Positions 8,024-16,436 are shown, counted from the stretch's first letter. The stretch is 43,231 nt of DNA from Gammaproteobacteria bacterium (GCA_013288885.1 JABDBA010000019.1:1-43231); one strand, 5' to 3'. A program made the numbers and translations. Notes: generated from the sequence alone by a model not told the origin.

Positions 8024-8302
8024 CTTCCACCTTTTTAGTATTATTTAGGTTAAAACCGTTAAAAATAGGCTTATAATACGCATTTTTTGCGATTTAGCTC
8101 AATTTATTTTAATGTTTTTTTACATTTGTTAACTATTCTTATCATTAAGTTTAGCTTTATTTCTTTGCGCAAAACAATATTATGTAATATGATGATAGTA
8201 ACTCATAAAGGCTTACGTCTTTAAGGGTTGTAGTTATAGTGTATTTTTAACATTTGTTAAATATATTTAATTTTTTCACTCAGTATAGAAAGGTATAAAT
8301 TT
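8024..8302 (+). promoter_or_regulatory. Long AT-rich leader/promoter region of the cold-shock gene
   Basis: A 279-nt gap between the divergent GNAT gene and the csp gene. It is very AT-rich and holds two copies of ACATTTGTTAA (8122-8132 and 8250-8260). A ribosome site AGAAAGG precedes the csp ATG. Cold-shock genes often have long structured leaders that act as thermosensors, so part of this is probably transcribed leader. No classical cold box was identified. Confidence 0.4.
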
Positions 8303-8512
8303 ATGGAAACAGGCATAGTAAAGTTTTTTGATGGTAAAAAAGGTTTTGGATTTGTTACACCCGATGCCGGTGGCAACGATCTTTTTGTTCATTTCAGCGA
8401 AATCCAAATGGACGGCTATAAAGTACTCAAAGATGGCCAACGTGTCAGCTTTGTACGCGCCAAAGGTAACAAAGGCGAACAAGCTACTAAAGTACAACCG
8501 ATTGACGCTTAA
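8303..8512 (+). CDS. Cold-shock domain protein (CspA family)
   Basis: 69 aa, a single OB-fold cold-shock domain that binds single-stranded RNA/DNA and melts RNA structure. RNP1 is KGFGFV (13-18) and RNP2 is LFVHF (27-31), preceded by the invariant TGIVKFFDGKKGFGF start. The length and the ending ATKVQPI are standard. Monocistronic; a palindromic element begins 18 nt after the stop. Which Csp paralogue it is, and whether it is cold-induced, cannot be read from the sequence. Confidence 0.96.
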   Translation: METGIVKFFDGKKGFGFVTPDAGGNDLFVHFSEIQMDGYKVLKDGQRVSFVRAKGNKGEQATKVQPIDA

Positions 8513-8530
8513 TTGCTTAATTAAATAATT

Positions 8531-8653
8531 ATACTCAAAGCGTTTGGATTTTAGGCTAGGCGCTGAGCCCGAGCAAGCGGAGCATATGGGTTATATGTGA
8601 GCATTGCGAGAGGGCGAAAGCAACAATGCCTAAGATTCAAACGCGAAGAGTAT
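8531..8653 (+). repeat. Palindromic MITE/REP-like element, copy 1
   Basis: About 123 bp with ends ATACTC/GAGTAT and imperfect inverted termini: left GCGTTTGGATTTTAGGC, right the reverse complement of GCGTTTGAATCTTAGGC. The interior is itself partly palindromic (GAGCATATGG and TTATATGTGAGC). It is nearly identical to 38622-38743, so this is a dispersed repeat family. No coding potential. Directly follows csp and may act as its transcript end. Confidence 0.85.
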
Positions 8654-8662
8654 TAGGAAAAT

Positions 8663-8733
8663 AATTTATTTCAAAGGATGACCTTGGTGGTGTGGCTTTG
8701 GGTCAAATTTACCAAGCATCCTTTGAATAAATT
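8663..8733 (+). repeat. Long inverted repeat (stem-loop)
   Basis: Arms of about 23-26 nt (AATTTATTTCAAAGGATG... and ...CATCCTTTGAATAAATT) separated by roughly 22 nt. The match extends inward through CTTGGT/ACCAAG with a few mismatches. It lies between the palindromic repeat and the PmrA-like box. There is no T-run, so a classical terminator is unlikely; it may be a small mobile palindrome or an RNA stem. Confidence 0.6.
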
Positions 8734-8774
8734 TTGTGTATTTAATGGATTAATTTCTCTCCATCCTCTATTCT

Positions 8775-8818
8775 TTTAATATTTCCTTAAGGTTTGGCTG
8801 TTAAGCTATATGGATAAT
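8775..8818 (+). promoter_or_regulatory. PmrA-like box and -10 upstream of the 407-aa gene
   Basis: TTTAATATTTCCTTAAGGTT at 8775-8794 is identical at 19 of 20 positions to the box at 3295-3314 and keeps the 11-nt half-site period of the Legionella/Coxiella PmrA consensus. Candidate -10 elements are TATATG (8807-8812) or GATAAT (8813-8818). The ATG of the gene is at 8841. Confidence 0.6.
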
Positions 8819-8840
8819 TATGGTTTAAAAGGTCATTCAT

Positions 8841-10064
8841 ATGTTAACAAGCTATGGCGCTATAGTTGCATCATTAGAAGATGTTGAACTTGGTGCTCAA
8901 AAAAACCGTGCGTCAACTTCCAATAAATTTAACTGGCGTAAAACTCTACCCGCCCTCCTCGGCACCCTGTGGACTAGCGCGTGGTCAATTGCCTATTACG
9001 GTTATGGCGCCGGGGCTATTGATGACGAAAATGCTCAGCTATCACAAGGTGTATTATTTTTTCCTTTAGCTATCGGATTAATGGCATCAGCAGCATTAGC
9101 TTTACGGAAAAAAAATCTTCAGCCTTATTTAGTACTTGAATGCACTGATCCAACAATGTATTTAATTGGTGATACCCAACCAATGCTCCAAGCGCTAGAC
9201 TCGGAAATAGAAGGCATGCGTGAGCTATGGAAAAAACGTCACAAAGATGTAGGCCAAACCATGGTGATGCTAAAAGAACGCCAGAACGAACTTATTAATA
9301 TATTTGCAGGAAAGATAAAAAGCATCCAGCTAGAAATTGCCTACAAACAAGTAAAATTACAAGCTGCTGACGATGAAAAAATTATTAACAAAGACAGCAT
9401 TAAGCAAAATATAACAAGCCTGGAAAATCTTGCAAAAGAATTAGAAAAATGTCGCGACTGGTTGACTGATGGGAAAAAGGCATTTGCAGCGCTTTATAAA
9501 AAAATTATGGATCTTTTAGATGGTCTAGTAAAAGGGCCTACTAATGATCCAGGAATTAATCTAGAAAACGCACAACTATCTTTACAGTTAAAAGAAGCAT
9601 GTTTATTAATAGACGAGCTAAAAGCGTATTCGAAAAAATTTGGATTTGTGACCAATGGATTTCAAACCGCACTTTTAGAATATGGAGCTTACGATATAAT
9701 GGTTACTGTTACCGCTACAATTTCTTATGATGATGGTTTCGAATCGGGTTCAGATTCAGAATCGGAAATGAAATATTCGACCATGAAGGTTGAAGATCAT
9801 CAACCTCCTGAACAGGTTATTCGCATGGTCGAAGGGCATTATAAAAAAAGATCCGTGACACCATTATCATTAACACCACCAGCGTTTTCCCAGCAAGCTG
9901 AACCTGTGTTTTATTTGAATGGACATATCCCTATCACTTTAGAGCAAGAAAGATATCTCAGTTCGGAAACGTCAGCACAAACTTTGCCACCAAAACCTAA
10001 TTCTGAACATAAACCTAAAACATTATTCAATTTACTAAGCAGCAGAAGACCATCTTCCCCCTGA
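8841..10064 (+). CDS. Membrane/coiled-coil hypothetical protein, effector candidate
   Basis: 407 aa, unrecognised. The ATG follows AAAAGGT at suitable spacing. Two hydrophobic segments near the N-terminus (about 36-58 and 70-88) form a possible hairpin; they are followed by a long charged helical region (about 100-265, for example KERQNELINIFAGKIKSIQ) likely to be coiled coil. A serine/acid patch (SGSDSESE) comes next and a proline-rich tail ends in SSRRPSSP. A two-helix hairpin plus coiled coil is common in effectors inserted into host membranes. The PmrA-like box upstream supports that idea, but no secretion signal can be proved. The sRNA locus begins 17 nt after its stop. Confidence 0.72.
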   Translation: MLTSYGAIVASLEDVELGAQKNRASTSNKFNWRKTLPALLGTLWTSAWSIAYYGYGAGAIDDENAQLSQGVLFFPLAIGLMASAALALRKKNLQPYLVLECTDPTMYLIGDTQPMLQALDSEIEGMRELWKKRHKDVGQTMVMLKERQNELINIFAGKIKSIQLEIAYKQVKLQAADDEKIINKDSIKQNITSLENLAKELEKCRDWLTDGKKAFAALYKKIMDLLDGLVKGPTNDPGINLENAQLSLQLKEACLLIDELKAYSKKFGFVTNGFQTALLEYGAYDIMVTVTATISYDDGFESGSDSESEMKYSTMKVEDHQPPEQVIRMVEGHYKKRSVTPLSLTPPAFSQQAEPVFYLNGHIPITLEQERYLSSETSAQTLPPKPNSEHKPKTLFNLLSSRRPSSP

Positions 10065-10081
10065 AAAGGTACACAAACTTT

Positions 10082-10100
10082 TGTAAGATAATCGCTTACA
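10082..10100 (+). promoter_or_regulatory. GacA/LetA-type activator palindrome
   Basis: TGTAAGATAATCGCTTACA contains the half-sites TGTAAG and CTTACA that form the GacA upstream activating sequence of rsmY/rsmZ-type genes. The spacer is 7 nt here instead of the usual 6. It lies directly upstream of a string of GGA hairpins, which strongly supports the assignment. A possible -10 (TATAGC, 10120-10125) follows about 20 nt downstream, closer than in Pseudomonas. Confidence 0.7.
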
Positions 10101-10130
10101 ACTCTTTCAAGCTAAAGCTTATAGCGAAGA

Positions 10131-10268
10131 AACAAGGCATGAGCTATGCTTGTTTCATGGATGCAGGGACTGCATCTAAGCCAGGGACTGGCGGGCGATG
10201 AGGCAAGGAAGCCTCTATTTTATTCGGGAAGGTTGGCCACAGGAAGTGGCTAACCTTATCGCTTTTTT
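10131..10268 (+). ncRNA. CsrB/RsmY-Z-type sRNA predicted to sequester CsrA
   Basis: The region forms consecutive stem-loops carrying GGA in the loop: GATGCAGGGACTGCATC (10160-10176), GCCAGGGACTGGC (10180-10192), GAGGCAAGGAAGCCTC (10200-10215) and a final GGCCAC-AGGAA-GTGGCT stem (10231-10255) followed by TTTTTT. A further unpaired GGGAA lies at 10226-10230, and a 5' hairpin (about 10130-10154) has no GGA loop. GGA in hairpin loops is the CsrA/RsmA binding signature, and Rsm sRNAs titrate CsrA away from mRNAs. A GacA-type palindrome stands just upstream. No ORF fits. The 5' end is estimated from a weak -10; the exact start is uncertain. Confidence 0.78.
10229..10268 (+). terminator. Rho-independent terminator of the sRNA
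   Basis: Stem GGTTGGCCAC / GTGGCTAACC with loop AGGAA, one G-U pair, then ATCGC and TTTTTT at 10263-10268. The loop also supplies a GGA motif. Confidence 0.8.
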
Positions 10269-10279
10269 ATATTTAAACA

Positions 10280-11251
10280 TTAATGAATAGTTTCAACTCC
10301 ACTCCCCGAACTATCAGCTGGAGCAACCGCAGGAGCCATAGAATTCTCTATTCTATTTTCCATATGATGCGGTAAAAATTTATGCACATAACTTGGCAGA
10401 AGTGCAAAACCCATAACGATTCCAACAAAGAATGCAATCATTATCACGATAATACATAGTGCACTTAATATACCTCGGAACGATTTAGTTTCTATCTGGT
10501 GCAGAGTAGGATCAAGCGCATACATGCGTTTCGCCAACATCGGATGCGTAGAAGACCACTCCCCTATTTTCATCCAGCCGGTATTTAAAGAATTAATCTG
10601 CTTCACCATCGCTTCGCGCGAAACCTGGCTCGCATATTTTTTACCTGCCGCTAAAATCGTAAGGCCTAGCAATGCACCCTGCATATCACCTGCCCCCGCT
10701 AAACCATATCTATCACAGGTATATTCACGCGCTCTTGACAACGCCTTGCCAACAAATGGCACTAACATGCCGGGAATTAAAAACCAATGCCAACGTAGAT
10801 GCCCCGCCTTAATGTGACCCAATTCATGCGCTAAAATCATATCACGTGCGGCGGTGTTATCATCACATGCTTCTAGCAATTTTGAATAAATGATTAACAT
10901 CTTTGAACGAAGAAACTTCGTCGCCAGCGCATTTAAAACACCACCACCTTGCAGCAGATAAGCTTCGGGCACTTTTTTAAATTCAAATTTATTGGCGAGA
11001 TTAGTAATAGCCGCATGTAATTCCGGCAACTGCTCAGCCGTAATTCGCACTGTATTACCGCGCACATGCGCCACAAAAGCCGCGTGTACCACAAAAAAAA
11101 GCACACCTAGGATCAAAGCATAAAGAATACCGAATACCGTGACAATAAGGGCTAACCATATGACGAAAGACAATAAGGCCACCAGAATCAATAAAGGTAT
11201 TTCAGTCGGCCAATGTTTAATATGAATGGGGGATGAGTTCTGGTTTTGCAT
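10280..11251 (-). CDS. M48 family membrane metalloprotease (HtpX-like)
   Basis: 323 aa. The zinc motif HELGH is at 142-146 with the third ligand glutamate in SRAREYTCD (E176), as in M48 peptidases. Two or three hydrophobic helices occupy about 18-60, and a further pair about 275-305 anchors the C-terminus, so the catalytic domain faces the cytosol. HtpX-type enzymes degrade misfolded membrane proteins. The length and the helix layout fit the family, but sequence identity to HtpX itself is not clear enough for the name. A good ribosome site (GAGGTCTAT) precedes the ATG. It is convergent with the sRNA gene. Confidence 0.9.
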   Translation of the reverse strand: MQNQNSSPIHIKHWPTEIPLLILVALLSFVIWLALIVTVFGILYALILGVLFFVVHAAFVAHVRGNTVRITAEQLPELHAAITNLANKFEFKKVPEAYLLQGGGVLNALATKFLRSKMLIIYSKLLEACDDNTAARDMILAHELGHIKAGHLRWHWFLIPGMLVPFVGKALSRAREYTCDRYGLAGAGDMQGALLGLTILAAGKKYASQVSREAMVKQINSLNTGWMKIGEWSSTHPMLAKRMYALDPTLHQIETKSFRGILSALCIIVIMIAFFVGIVMGFALLPSYVHKFLPHHMENRIENSMAPAVAPADSSGSGVETIH

Positions 11252-11337
11252 ATAGACCTCGCTTGTGAGGGTTTCGAGTGACGTGATCTAGGGGTAAGTA
11301 TAGCAGAAATTAATAAATTCGTGGCAAACCAGTAACA

Positions 11338-14300
11338 TTATTTGATTAACCGGCTATTTCTACTCGTTGCATAATCCCCAAATTTGTCGGCAATAGTTGT
11401 GATTAATGCGCCTGTTGCTACTGCCTTAACTGTTTCCATCGCAGTTTGTTGATCAGCATTCCACGCGAACATACCAAAACGCATGAGCGAACCGGCTTTT
11501 TTAAAAGCGCCGCCTAACTTATTCCAAGAGTTATTAACCAGCGCATCGCTTGCTTTATTCAGTAAATAACTAGCGGCTTTATATACCATTTCAGTAAGTA
11601 TTAATTGTCCTGTATCTGCTGCTGCGCTATATATCGCGTTCATTTGTGTAGATACTTCTTGTTGACCTTGCTGCTGTTCTAAATACACACTAAAGCGCAT
11701 ACTGAAAAAACCTGTGTAATAAAGAAATTTAGAAAGATACTGCGAAATTGGTTTTGATACGCCCGCAGAACGAAGCGTAAAACCTATTAAATTAGCGCCA
11801 GCATGCAATGCGCCCTGTTGTGCTCCTGCACATACGGCCTGATCAAATAAAGTTTGTGGCAACATTTGACAAACTTCTTGCACACTCATTTTAGCGTTAA
11901 TAAGAAACGTGCTAAATATACCACTAGTTTTTACTATATTATTGCCTTGGCCACCAGCATCCTCACGTAATAAAGGCGCACCCAAAAATTCAGCACTACC
12001 GATTAATTGATTAGCTTGAGTAACAACATAAGTAAATATCGGCTCGCCAGTTTGCCCATCATAGGTAATCTGATCACTCCAGCGACCCGATTCAAATGTA
12101 TCATCAGTTATTTGTAGCTGAGCGGCTGTCGAGATCATTGATGTAATTTTTTGGGTTATTACATTGAAAGAACTCGTCAGAAGGAATGTACTTTTAAATA
12201 GTAAATTATGTTCTAAGGCAGACATGGCAGCGGAGGTTTGAACAATACCACTTAATTCAGCATGAAAGACGATTGGTTCTTCTGCGCGAAGAGAATTTGA
12301 TTGAATATCAACGTCTTCATATTGTAGAAGACGTGGGGTTGAGCGTAACACTCTTGATTGAGATTGATAATTTACAGAAAGGTAAGATGTAGGAAAAACT
12401 AAAGTTCTTTGTTCTGGTCTAAATATATCGGCATTAGAAGTATAAGTGACTAAAATATCTCCCGTAGATAGTAATCTTGTTCCTAACCACGACATGGGGC
12501 TTGATAGATAAGGCCCCAAAAGAGATGGGCCTATATCTAGTGTATTATTTAAACTAAAAATACTTATATAAAGGCCGTCTAAAAGCATAGTGCTGCCATC
12601 TTCCATGTACTGCATAATTGGACCAGAATACTTATTATAGATATCGCTTACTATCCAAGTCATTTGAAATGGCTGGCTCCAATATCCATCTGAAAAAACT
12701 CTAGAGTAGGTACCTCCAAATTGATCAGGCATAGTTTGATTATCATTAAATGGGTGCTGATAATAAAGAAAGTAACCATTAGGTAATGGGCTGATTCCTA
12801 TGATAGTCGTATTAATCCTCGTGTAATTTTTAAGTAGATCACCCATGCTATTCAATTCATAAATAATGCTGCTATAAGGTGTTTCAGTAAATATCCGTTG
12901 TAAACTGCTAATATGAAAGCCATTATTAATTGAGCCTGCATAAACACTATTATAGGCATACATTCCATCCATAATTTTACTATTTATATTATCTATACGG
13001 GTTATATTCCCAAATGGCATATAAAGATATAAACCATATTGTGATTCTGTTTCTTCTTTAACATAAACCATAGCAATTGTATTCACCAAAATATCTGTTG
13101 CTGTTAATAGTGATTGGGGAAACGCTGCAAGAGGGAAACAATTAGACGACATCCCTTTATCAACCGGAATAGTAATCGCTGTACCATTGAAAGGATTAAC
13201 TATCGTATAAGTCAACACACAACTATTTTGTGCAATACCGGCTATATAAAAATTGCCATCACTAGCAGCTCGCATTGAAGCATCTGCCCAAGTATCATTT
13301 TGTAACACTTGTATTTTTCGTTTTAAAGTACCATCAATATCATAAATATATACTACACCATCATCATACTCACCTTGTACACCTTGATGTCCTACTGGGC
13401 AAATGGCAATCTCATTCTTATTATTAACTGCGCAAATATTTAAAGAAGAAGAATCAGCTAAATGATAAGATTCAGCATTTGGCAAAATGCCAAATTGGCC
13501 ATTTTCATAAGATAATATTTCTAAAATCTCACCTGACTCAAAGGTTGAAAAACTTAAGGTTACAGTATTGTCTTCTTCAATTGTTGAGATAACATCATAT
13601 GCATCTGACCTAGGCGTAATAAAAAAGCTATTGTCAACAATAGCGCCTGAAAATCTAACTGGGATAGCACTATCAGAAGAATATATAATCACTCCATAAT
13701 GATCTGAATCATAAAATGTAATACGGGTCGGAGCATAGTTATCAAAACTAGTAAACCGATAGCTATCAAAACCTTCATTTCCTGCTCCAAAAAAAGCATT
13801 TAGTTTTTTCACCTCAGAAGAAACTCCAAAATCGACCGTTATCACATCATCTCCTTCACCACCAAAGATTGCAGCACTATTACTATCAGTCAAATATTGG
13901 CTTACATAATTTAAAAAATCACGTTGAGGAGTACCAAATATATTTGAATCTTCACTGTATTTATCAGGATTTAATCCTTTTATTCGAGTTATATTTTTAA
14001 ATCCAGTATAAGATTTTTCTTGCAAATTCCCGATTGGAATCCCCCTCTTCACAGGTCCACCTACAACTTTGACTTGTTGATTTGGATTCGCTAATAATAG
14101 CCGCTCTTTTTGCTGATAGGTTAAATATACATCAAGATCAGACGCCGATAGTTTTGCATGAAACATCGAAGCAATTTCTAATAATTGGTTTTGCTTTACA
14201 ATACTCGCATAGATATTAGAGTAATCAATAATAGCCCCCACGGGCAGTAAATCCCAATTATTATCTAACATATCTTGCATTGCTAGCTCCATATAAGCTG

Positions 14301-14820
14301 GTGCAGTACCATTTCGAATACATATTGTGCTAGTAATTGCAAACAATTGATTCACTACAAATGGCTGACCTGCTAAATCGCCCAGACATTCATTCAGCTC
14401 AACTAAATAACCATTGAAGGTGCCATTGCTGTTCGAAACACCTATCAATGATAAACAAAGCAATTGATTGATTTGATCCGTTGTTAACGGCGACTCCGGC
14501 TCACCTGGACCAGTTAATATATTCTCCCAATTCTGGTCGGGATCCATCGCATAAAACAATGCTATAGCATTAGGATTAGCAGTTAAATCAATACCATTAC
14601 CGACCATTAAATGGCCATCAACCATCACCGTTTGGCTATAATTGCCAAATATATAACCGAAGAATTCACTGATTGGTTCAAAATAATTCGAACTTGTCCC
14701 ATTATTTTGAATTTCATAAAATAAATCCTTTGCCGTGATGGGAACTAAATCAATAGCACTCTGGATTAAAGGTTTTAAAGCATTTACAACGGATGATGGT
14801 AATACTGCATTTAAAAACAT
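11338..14820 (-). CDS. Large protein with RTX-like patch, possible secreted toxin
   Basis: About 1160 aa, unrecognised overall. I prefer the ATG at 14820 (MFLNAVLPSS) with AGGT upstream; the ORF extends to a TTG at 14871 without a ribosome site. Region about 40-220 contains DGHLMVGNGIDLT and NQLFAITSTICIRNG, which faintly recall phage-type lysozymes. Around 335-350 is GGEGDDVI, a hemolysin-type calcium-binding patch, not repeated. The middle (about 460-860) is beta-rich with strand-turn patterns like a propeller. The C-terminal 250 residues are alanine-rich and helical (AVATGALITTIADKFGD). There is no signal peptide. It may be a type I or type IV secreted protein. It follows the lipoprotein gene on the same strand. 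Confidence 0.7.
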   Translation of the reverse strand: MFLNAVLPSSVVNALKPLIQSAIDLVPITAKDLFYEIQNNGTSSNYFEPISEFFGYIFGNYSQTVMVDGHLMVGNGIDLTANPNAIALFYAMDPDQNWENILTGPGEPESPLTTDQINQLLCLSLIGVSNSNGTFNGYLVELNECLGDLAGQPFVVNQLFAITSTICIRNGTAPAYMELAMQDMLDNNWDLLPVGAIIDYSNIYASIVKQNQLLEIASMFHAKLSASDLDVYLTYQQKERLLLANPNQQVKVVGGPVKRGIPIGNLQEKSYTGFKNITRIKGLNPDKYSEDSNIFGTPQRDFLNYVSQYLTDSNSAAIFGGEGDDVITVDFGVSSEVKKLNAFFGAGNEGFDSYRFTSFDNYAPTRITFYDSDHYGVIIYSSDSAIPVRFSGAIVDNSFFITPRSDAYDVISTIEEDNTVTLSFSTFESGEILEILSYENGQFGILPNAESYHLADSSSLNICAVNNKNEIAICPVGHQGVQGEYDDGVVYIYDIDGTLKRKIQVLQNDTWADASMRAASDGNFYIAGIAQNSCVLTYTIVNPFNGTAITIPVDKGMSSNCFPLAAFPQSLLTATDILVNTIAMVYVKEETESQYGLYLYMPFGNITRIDNINSKIMDGMYAYNSVYAGSINNGFHISSLQRIFTETPYSSIIYELNSMGDLLKNYTRINTTIIGISPLPNGYFLYYQHPFNDNQTMPDQFGGTYSRVFSDGYWSQPFQMTWIVSDIYNKYSGPIMQYMEDGSTMLLDGLYISIFSLNNTLDIGPSLLGPYLSSPMSWLGTRLLSTGDILVTYTSNADIFRPEQRTLVFPTSYLSVNYQSQSRVLRSTPRLLQYEDVDIQSNSLRAEEPIVFHAELSGIVQTSAAMSALEHNLLFKSTFLLTSSFNVITQKITSMISTAAQLQITDDTFESGRWSDQITYDGQTGEPIFTYVVTQANQLIGSAEFLGAPLLREDAGGQGNNIVKTSGIFSTFLINAKMSVQEVCQMLPQTLFDQAVCAGAQQGALHAGANLIGFTLRSAGVSKPISQYLSKFLYYTGFFSMRFSVYLEQQQGQQEVSTQMNAIYSAAADTGQLILTEMVYKAASYLLNKASDALVNNSWNKLGGAFKKAGSLMRFGMFAWNADQQTAMETVKAVATGALITTIADKFGDYATSRNSRLIK

Positions 14821-14911
14821 AATATACCTATATAAATAAAATTTTAGAGACAGTAGGATATCCATATTCAAAAAGTATTTTTAAGTACATATAGCAACCC
14901 TGTGACTTATT

Positions 14912-15550
14912 TTAATGGTTGTATCTAACCAAAGCATTTGCTACCATTTTCGCTGCCGCTGCATCCCACATCTGAACAAGTACCTGTGGGTTTTGCTCAA
15001 TTTCAGCCAAATTATGCCTTGGCATGTCACTTGTAATTGTTGTAGTGATGTTTTTTGTTTTCCAAACTACAACGCCATCCTTATCAAGCTCTACATCAAA
15101 TATTAATATTGGGCCAAGCATACTACCTGAAAATTGTGACCGTGCTGAGAGACCATAATTATCGATATTAATATGGAGTGTCGCATCTGAATTCCCGCCA
15201 TTAACAACATTTATGCCATTTTGTTGCAATTGACGAGTAAATTGCTGGCTAACTATCTGGCCAATATCTATATTATTGGCTTTAATAATATTCATCAACT
15301 CATCTTTCTGTTTTACATCGTGCGTTTCTCCAACCGTAAGCGCACCAATTACCCCAAAACCCATTGAAGCAATCCCTAATGAACTCATGTAATAAATTTC
15401 TTTCGGTTTTGGAATGTTATTATCAATATTAATCGAATGTATTGCCTGCCTGGTTTGTGGCGCAACCTGCATGTTAGTTGCACAGCCGCTGATAAATATG
15501 GCTGTTGATAATATGGTCATGATAAATACAACTAATAATTTTTTATTCAT
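14912..15550 (-). CDS. Predicted lipoprotein
   Basis: 212 aa. The N-terminus is a lipoprotein signal peptide: basic MNKK, hydrophobic core, and lipobox FISGC with the acylated cysteine at about 22. The mature part has a hydrophobic glycine-rich stretch (LGIASMGFGVIGALT) and then an alpha/beta domain (VVNGGNSDATLHINIDNYGL, DVELDKDGVVVWK) like those of outer-membrane lipoproteins of the CsgG/GNA1162 kind; that resemblance is weak. TGGAGAAAAG before the ATG is a good ribosome site. It is upstream of, and probably co-transcribed with, the large RTX-patch protein, 91 nt before its start. Confidence 0.82.
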   Translation of the reverse strand: MNKKLLVVFIMTILSTAIFISGCATNMQVAPQTRQAIHSINIDNNIPKPKEIYYMSSLGIASMGFGVIGALTVGETHDVKQKDELMNIIKANNIDIGQIVSQQFTRQLQQNGINVVNGGNSDATLHINIDNYGLSARSQFSGSMLGPILIFDVELDKDGVVVWKTKNITTTITSDMPRHNLAEIEQNPQVLVQMWDAAAAKMVANALVRYNH

Positions 15551-15656
15551 TTCTTTTCTCCAAATAATTGTTAAGTAAATTTTAATATAACTGAATAACT
15601 GGGCATTTATGCATCTTAAAAAATCTTATTGTGATGTGTTATAGAAACTCATTATT

Positions 15657-15743
15657 TCAACATTTATAATTTTTGATAGGAACATTCGGTAATCGCTCAT
15701 GTATCAAACCTACATCAAATATACTCTGATTAAAAATGCTCAT
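15657..15743 (-). CDS. Possible 28-aa ORF
   Basis: MSIFNQSIFDVGLIHERLPNVP... starts 9 nt after the stop of the small lipoprotein ORF, and that stop sits inside a TAGGAAG ribosome-site-like sequence. No similarity known to me. It may be a real coupled microprotein or a decayed piece of a longer gene. Weak case. Confidence 0.2.
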   Translation of the reverse strand: MSIFNQSIFDVGLIHERLPNVPIKNYKC

Positions 15744-15752
15744 TAAAACTTC

Positions 15753-15854
15753 CTAGGTAGATGGCAAAATACCAGCAGTATAACAACCAGAAAGGGCAAA
15801 CATAAAAACTGTGTTAGTTAATAAATATTTTATTAATATATTTTGTATGACCAT
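15753..15854 (-). CDS. Small lipoprotein-like peptide, 33 aa
   Basis: An ATG with AGGA 7 nt upstream opens a 33-codon frame with a hydrophobic run and a clear lipobox (VFMFALSGCYT), so about 10 residues would remain after processing. This is the layout of entericidin-like or lysis-type small lipoproteins. It precedes the 212-aa lipoprotein on the same strand by about 200 nt and follows the second immunity-candidate gene by 50 nt. It may also be the surviving 5' end of a decayed lipoprotein gene. Confidence 0.4.
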   Translation of the reverse strand: MVIQNILIKYLLTNTVFMFALSGCYTAGILPST

Positions 15855-15904
15855 AAACTTATCCTAATAATAATATTAAACCTATATCATCTCATCGAAA
15901 ACGA

Positions 15905-16363
15905 CTAGAATTGTTTCTCTTTCAATAATCTTTTTTCTTGCAATTTTTCAAACGCGTTAAATTCGCCACTCACGTTATGAAACCCCTCTAAATCTATTGT
16001 GGTTTCATATCTTATGGGAAAAATTTCTGAAATTAAAAATATCTTATTAAACGGTAACTTTTGAATAAATAGATTAAATTGAGCAATACATTCTTCTAGT
16101 GCGTTTTTATTAAATCTATATTTTTTACCAGCATTAAAAATTCCAACACCATAAATATTTTGTGCGCCAATAATATAACCTTTAAATGTCATAGTATTCG
16201 GACAGCGTAAATTAGCCCTGATAAATAAATTTTTCGCTGAAATTGGAATCTCCTCAAGCAAAGTGACAGGGTAATACAAATCCGTAGATTCTGAGTACCT
16301 CCATATGGAGTGCTCATCAAAATCACTTTCTGTTAAGAATTTAATACCTTGTTTATTAATCAA
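15905..16363 (-). CDS. Second immunity-candidate paralogue
   Basis: 152 aa, the same length as and clearly homologous to the gene at 16976-17434. Shared blocks include GIKxLxExDFDxHSxWxY, PxTLLxEIP, LFIRA, KGYxxGAxNIYxxGIF and the closing SGEFNAFEKL. It starts at TTG with TTGGAAT upstream; the paralogue also starts with TTG. Soluble, cytosolic, no motifs of known function. A tandem duplicate of the presumed immunity gene separated by kptA suggests either broader protection against toxin variants or the remnant of a replaced toxin cassette. The role is inferred from position only. Confidence 0.72.
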   Translation of the reverse strand: MINKQGIKFLTESDFDEHSIWRYSESTDLYYPVTLLEEIPISAKNLFIRANLRCPNTMTFKGYIIGAQNIYGVGIFNAGKKYRFNKNALEECIAQFNLFIQKLPFNKIFLISEIFPIRYETTIDLEGFHNVSGEFNAFEKLQEKRLLKEKQF

Positions 16364-16436
16364 GTTAATTATTCCAATTTAATAAAAATAAAATTTTCAT
16401 CTAAAAATTTGGCTATCCTATTTCCAGATGTGACCC

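Noticed and set aside
10524..10817. 97-aa frame opposite the M48 protease gene
   Set aside because: It lies fully inside the protease gene, whose HELGH motif and length are clear.
15563..15583. Degenerate PmrA-like box before the 212-aa lipoprotein
   Set aside because: The half-sites match poorly and the site is too close to the start codon to leave room for a -10.
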